Assembly: GCA_964524965.1 (NCBI GenBank)
Contig: CAZGDY010000085.1
Location: 1-7,551, forward strand
Reading direction: 5' to 3'
Source of the DNA: Kmv34 sp964524965
GTDB taxonomy: Bacteria; Aerophobota; Aerophobia; Aerophobales; B3-G15
DNA length: 7,551 bases
Shown: positions 6,672 through 7,551 of the stretch, one piece after another
Numbering within the stretch: position 1 is the stretch's first letter
How the letters are laid out: the number at the start of each line of letters is the position of its first letter
The notes under the pieces: generated by a model
What the model was told of the DNA's origin: nothing
Database searches by the model: none
The model's input: only the letters and a program-made list of their open reading frames with translations
Made by a program: the position numbers and the translations under genes

Positions 6672-7150
6672 ATAATCATCCCCATAATAAAAGCAATTAC
6701 GATTGCAATGAGAAAACTTATTCCATTTCTTAACAGAGCCATTTTCTTGCCCAGTTCCTTTATTTCTAGCGGCAATGTAATCATTCCAATCATGGTTAGC
6801 GTGGTAATAAATGCAACAATAACAGTAATTGATGCACCGCTTTCAAGAATTGAAGCCGCTAAAGGAAACGATAACAAAGCAGGGATATGCATAAGAGCAC
6901 CCACCATTCCAACAAGTAACACTCCGCCTGTTCCTGATTGTTCTCCTACGAACCTTGATATTTGGTCGGGTGGTACAAAACCGAGAAGCAAGCCTATTGC
7001 AATGATTATGATAAATACCATTGGGAGCATTTTTATGAATGATTTCAGAGCTATTTTAAGTGATTGGACTGCTTTTTTTCTGTCTTTGATAAACGCTAAA
7101 ATAAGGGCTGTCACCGCAGTACCATTTATAATAACTGCAGTAATGTTCAT
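6668..7150 (-). CDS. Permease half-subunit, UPF0718/DUF318 (ArsP-like), N-terminal-type half
   Basis: A 160-residue membrane protein with about four helices and a basic cytoplasmic loop (KDRKKAVQSLKIALKS, residues 22-37). The motif GALMHIPALLSFPLAASILE (84-103) followed by SGAS matches the core of its neighbour (GTLPTGPLYIAFPMAATLLK plus KGAR). Both continue with a helix ending VAFITT or IVFLSA. This shows the two genes are the two repeats of one permease. It is the first gene of the operon. The start ATG 7150 has GGAGT (7162-7158) seven bases upstream, a good SD. Transcription probably begins at the candidate promoter around 7282-7309, leaving a leader of roughly 120 bp. Role as for its partner: membrane transport of an unidentified compound. 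Confidence 0.82.
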   Translation of the reverse strand: MNITAVIINGTAVTALILAFIKDRKKAVQSLKIALKSFIKMLPMVFIIIIAIGLLLGFVPPDQISRFVGEQSGTGGVLLVGMVGALMHIPALLSFPLAASILESGASITVIVAFITTLTMIGMITLPLEIKELGKKMALLRNGISFLIAIVIAFIMGMII

Positions 7151-7187
7151 ATTCTACACTCCGTTCATCAGATATGTTTTTATGAAG

Positions 7188-7301
7188 TTATGGAAGGCAA
7201 TTATTTTCAAAATATGAAATTATTTTTTTTGATTTGCCTTTTTTGATTAGTTCGCCATTGCCCATTTATTCATCGATTTTTATTATCTTTCTTTTAGCCA
7301 T
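7188..7301 (-). pseudogene. Possible decayed ferredoxin N-terminus upstream of the permease operon
   Basis: On the minus strand ATG 7301 opens MAKRKIIKIDE, then TAA (7268-7266). The same frame goes on as MGNGELIKKGKSKKIISYFE and ends at TAA 7190-7188. From memory, MAKRKIIKIDE followed by EKCNGCGxC is a common start of small two-cluster ferredoxins in anaerobes. The bases after the stop (GGCAATGGCGAACTAATC) still resemble a CNGCGEC codon run that has lost one Cys-Gly pair and other Cys codons. All cluster ligands are gone, so this would be a dead remnant. The alternative is an accidental A-rich reading frame inside a promoter and leader. No database check was possible. Confidence 0.3.
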
Positions 7302-7309
7302 ATTGTCAA
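7282..7309 (-). promoter_or_regulatory. Candidate promoter of the permease/Fe-S operon
   Basis: On the minus strand a perfect -35 TTGACA (7309-7304) is separated by 16 bp from GATAAT (7287-7282), which differs from the -10 consensus at one base. The expected start is near 7275, giving a leader of about 125 nt before ATG 7150. It is the best match to a housekeeping promoter in this region on this strand, and it overlaps the ferredoxin-like remnant. Confidence 0.45.
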
Positions 7310-7388
7310 ACTTATGCATCAGTTGCAGAAGATTGATTGTAAAGCTCAAAATAATGGATGTTGTTGGGCTTAAAATAAGCTATGAATC

Positions 7389-7551
7389 TTATGCCAAATT
7401 GACCTGAATTACATATAAAGTACAATTTTTGAAGGAGGGCGTTAAGGTATTTTCTGGCCAGTGAACAGGGAAATAACCTGCCTCAAGCACATTTTTACTA
7501 AAGCAAAAAACTAAACAAAAGATAAGTCTTGCACAACTCTCAAACTTAAGC
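7389..7551 (-). other. Unassigned right edge with an open reverse-strand frame; possible repeat or IS end
   Basis: The minus-strand frame is open from the window edge for 53 codons to TAA at 7391-7389, with Cys- and Phe-rich content, ending in VIQVNLA. It contains YFPVHWPENTLTPSFKNC. It could be the C-terminus of a gene starting beyond the window. It could also be a non-coding antisense frame over the left end of a repeated or mobile element, since the opposite strand carries a strong promoter pointing off the window. I recognise no protein family. Between 7302 and 7388 I see nothing beyond short imperfect inverted repeats. Confidence 0.25.
7399..7426 (+). promoter_or_regulatory. Strong-looking plus-strand promoter pointing off the right edge
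   Basis: TTGACC (7399-7404), a 16-bp spacer and TACAAT (7421-7426) each match the consensus at five of six positions. GAAGGAGGG (7431-7439) follows at once, where transcription would begin. It is therefore too close to the 5' end to be an ordinary SD, and no long plus-strand frame starts behind it. The promoter may serve a gene beyond 7551 with a long leader, such as a transposase. Confidence 0.4.

Noticed and set aside
6642..7217. Long plus-strand frame opposite the permease genes
   Set aside because: Antisense shadow of the two permeases, which have overlapping starts and stops, SD sites and clear family motifs.
7368..7380. Small inverted repeat GCTTA-AAA-TAAGC as an IS terminal repeat or operator
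   Set aside because: Five-bp arms are too short and no partner terminal repeat is visible in the window.
7461..7514. Short GTG frame behind the GGAGGG at 7434-7439
   Set aside because: Only about 17 codons, about 20 bp from the SD-like site, no recognisable product.
1..7551. CRISPR array, tRNA or rRNA genes
   Set aside because: No regularly spaced repeats, and no cloverleaf or rRNA-like segments were seen on either strand by eye.

Overview
The window looks like part of a low-G+C, probably anaerobic bacterial genome or metagenome contig. Most of it is A+T-rich, with strong Shine-Dalgarno (SD) sites (GAGGAGG before the VOC gene, GGAGG before the EamA gene) and bacterial -35/-10-like sites. 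A membrane Fe-S redox protein, a ferredoxin-like remnant and a perfect FNR-type palindrome fit an anaerobic or redox-sensing lifestyle. The small glycine-zipper membrane protein recalls a family best known from methanogens, so an archaeal relationship or exchange is possible. I cannot name the taxon.

Layout. Positions 1-1037 (minus) hold the first 345 codons of a major facilitator superfamily (MFS) transporter cut by the left edge. Its upstream region, shared with a divergent gene, contains a perfect TTGAT-N4-ATCAA palindrome. Positions 1264-2652 (plus) hold a DUF5518-like glycine-zipper membrane protein with a likely terminator, a small unrecognised membrane protein, and a VOC-fold protein resembling methylmalonyl-CoA epimerase. 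Positions 2894-3766 (plus) hold an EamA/DMT exporter whose 5' part is much richer in G+C than its surroundings, a possible acquired gene. Positions 4021-5214 (minus) hold a GT-A-fold glycosyltransferase.

Positions 5296-7150 (minus) hold a compact three-gene operon. Two half-length permeases of the UPF0718/DUF318 (ArsP-like) type are followed by a NapH-like polytopic protein with two [4Fe-4S] ferredoxin motifs. The genes are joined by 4-bp ATGA overlaps. The two permease halves carry the same central motif and probably form a heterodimer equal to one full-length permease. The Fe-S protein would give the system a redox link, but its gene is interrupted by one in-frame TAA.

Upstream of the operon (7188-7301) is a short reading frame starting MAKRKIIKIDE, which looks like the decayed start of a ferredoxin, overlapped by a good promoter. 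The right edge (7389-7551) has an open reverse-strand frame and a strong plus-strand promoter. It may be the end of a mobile or repeated element continuing past the window.
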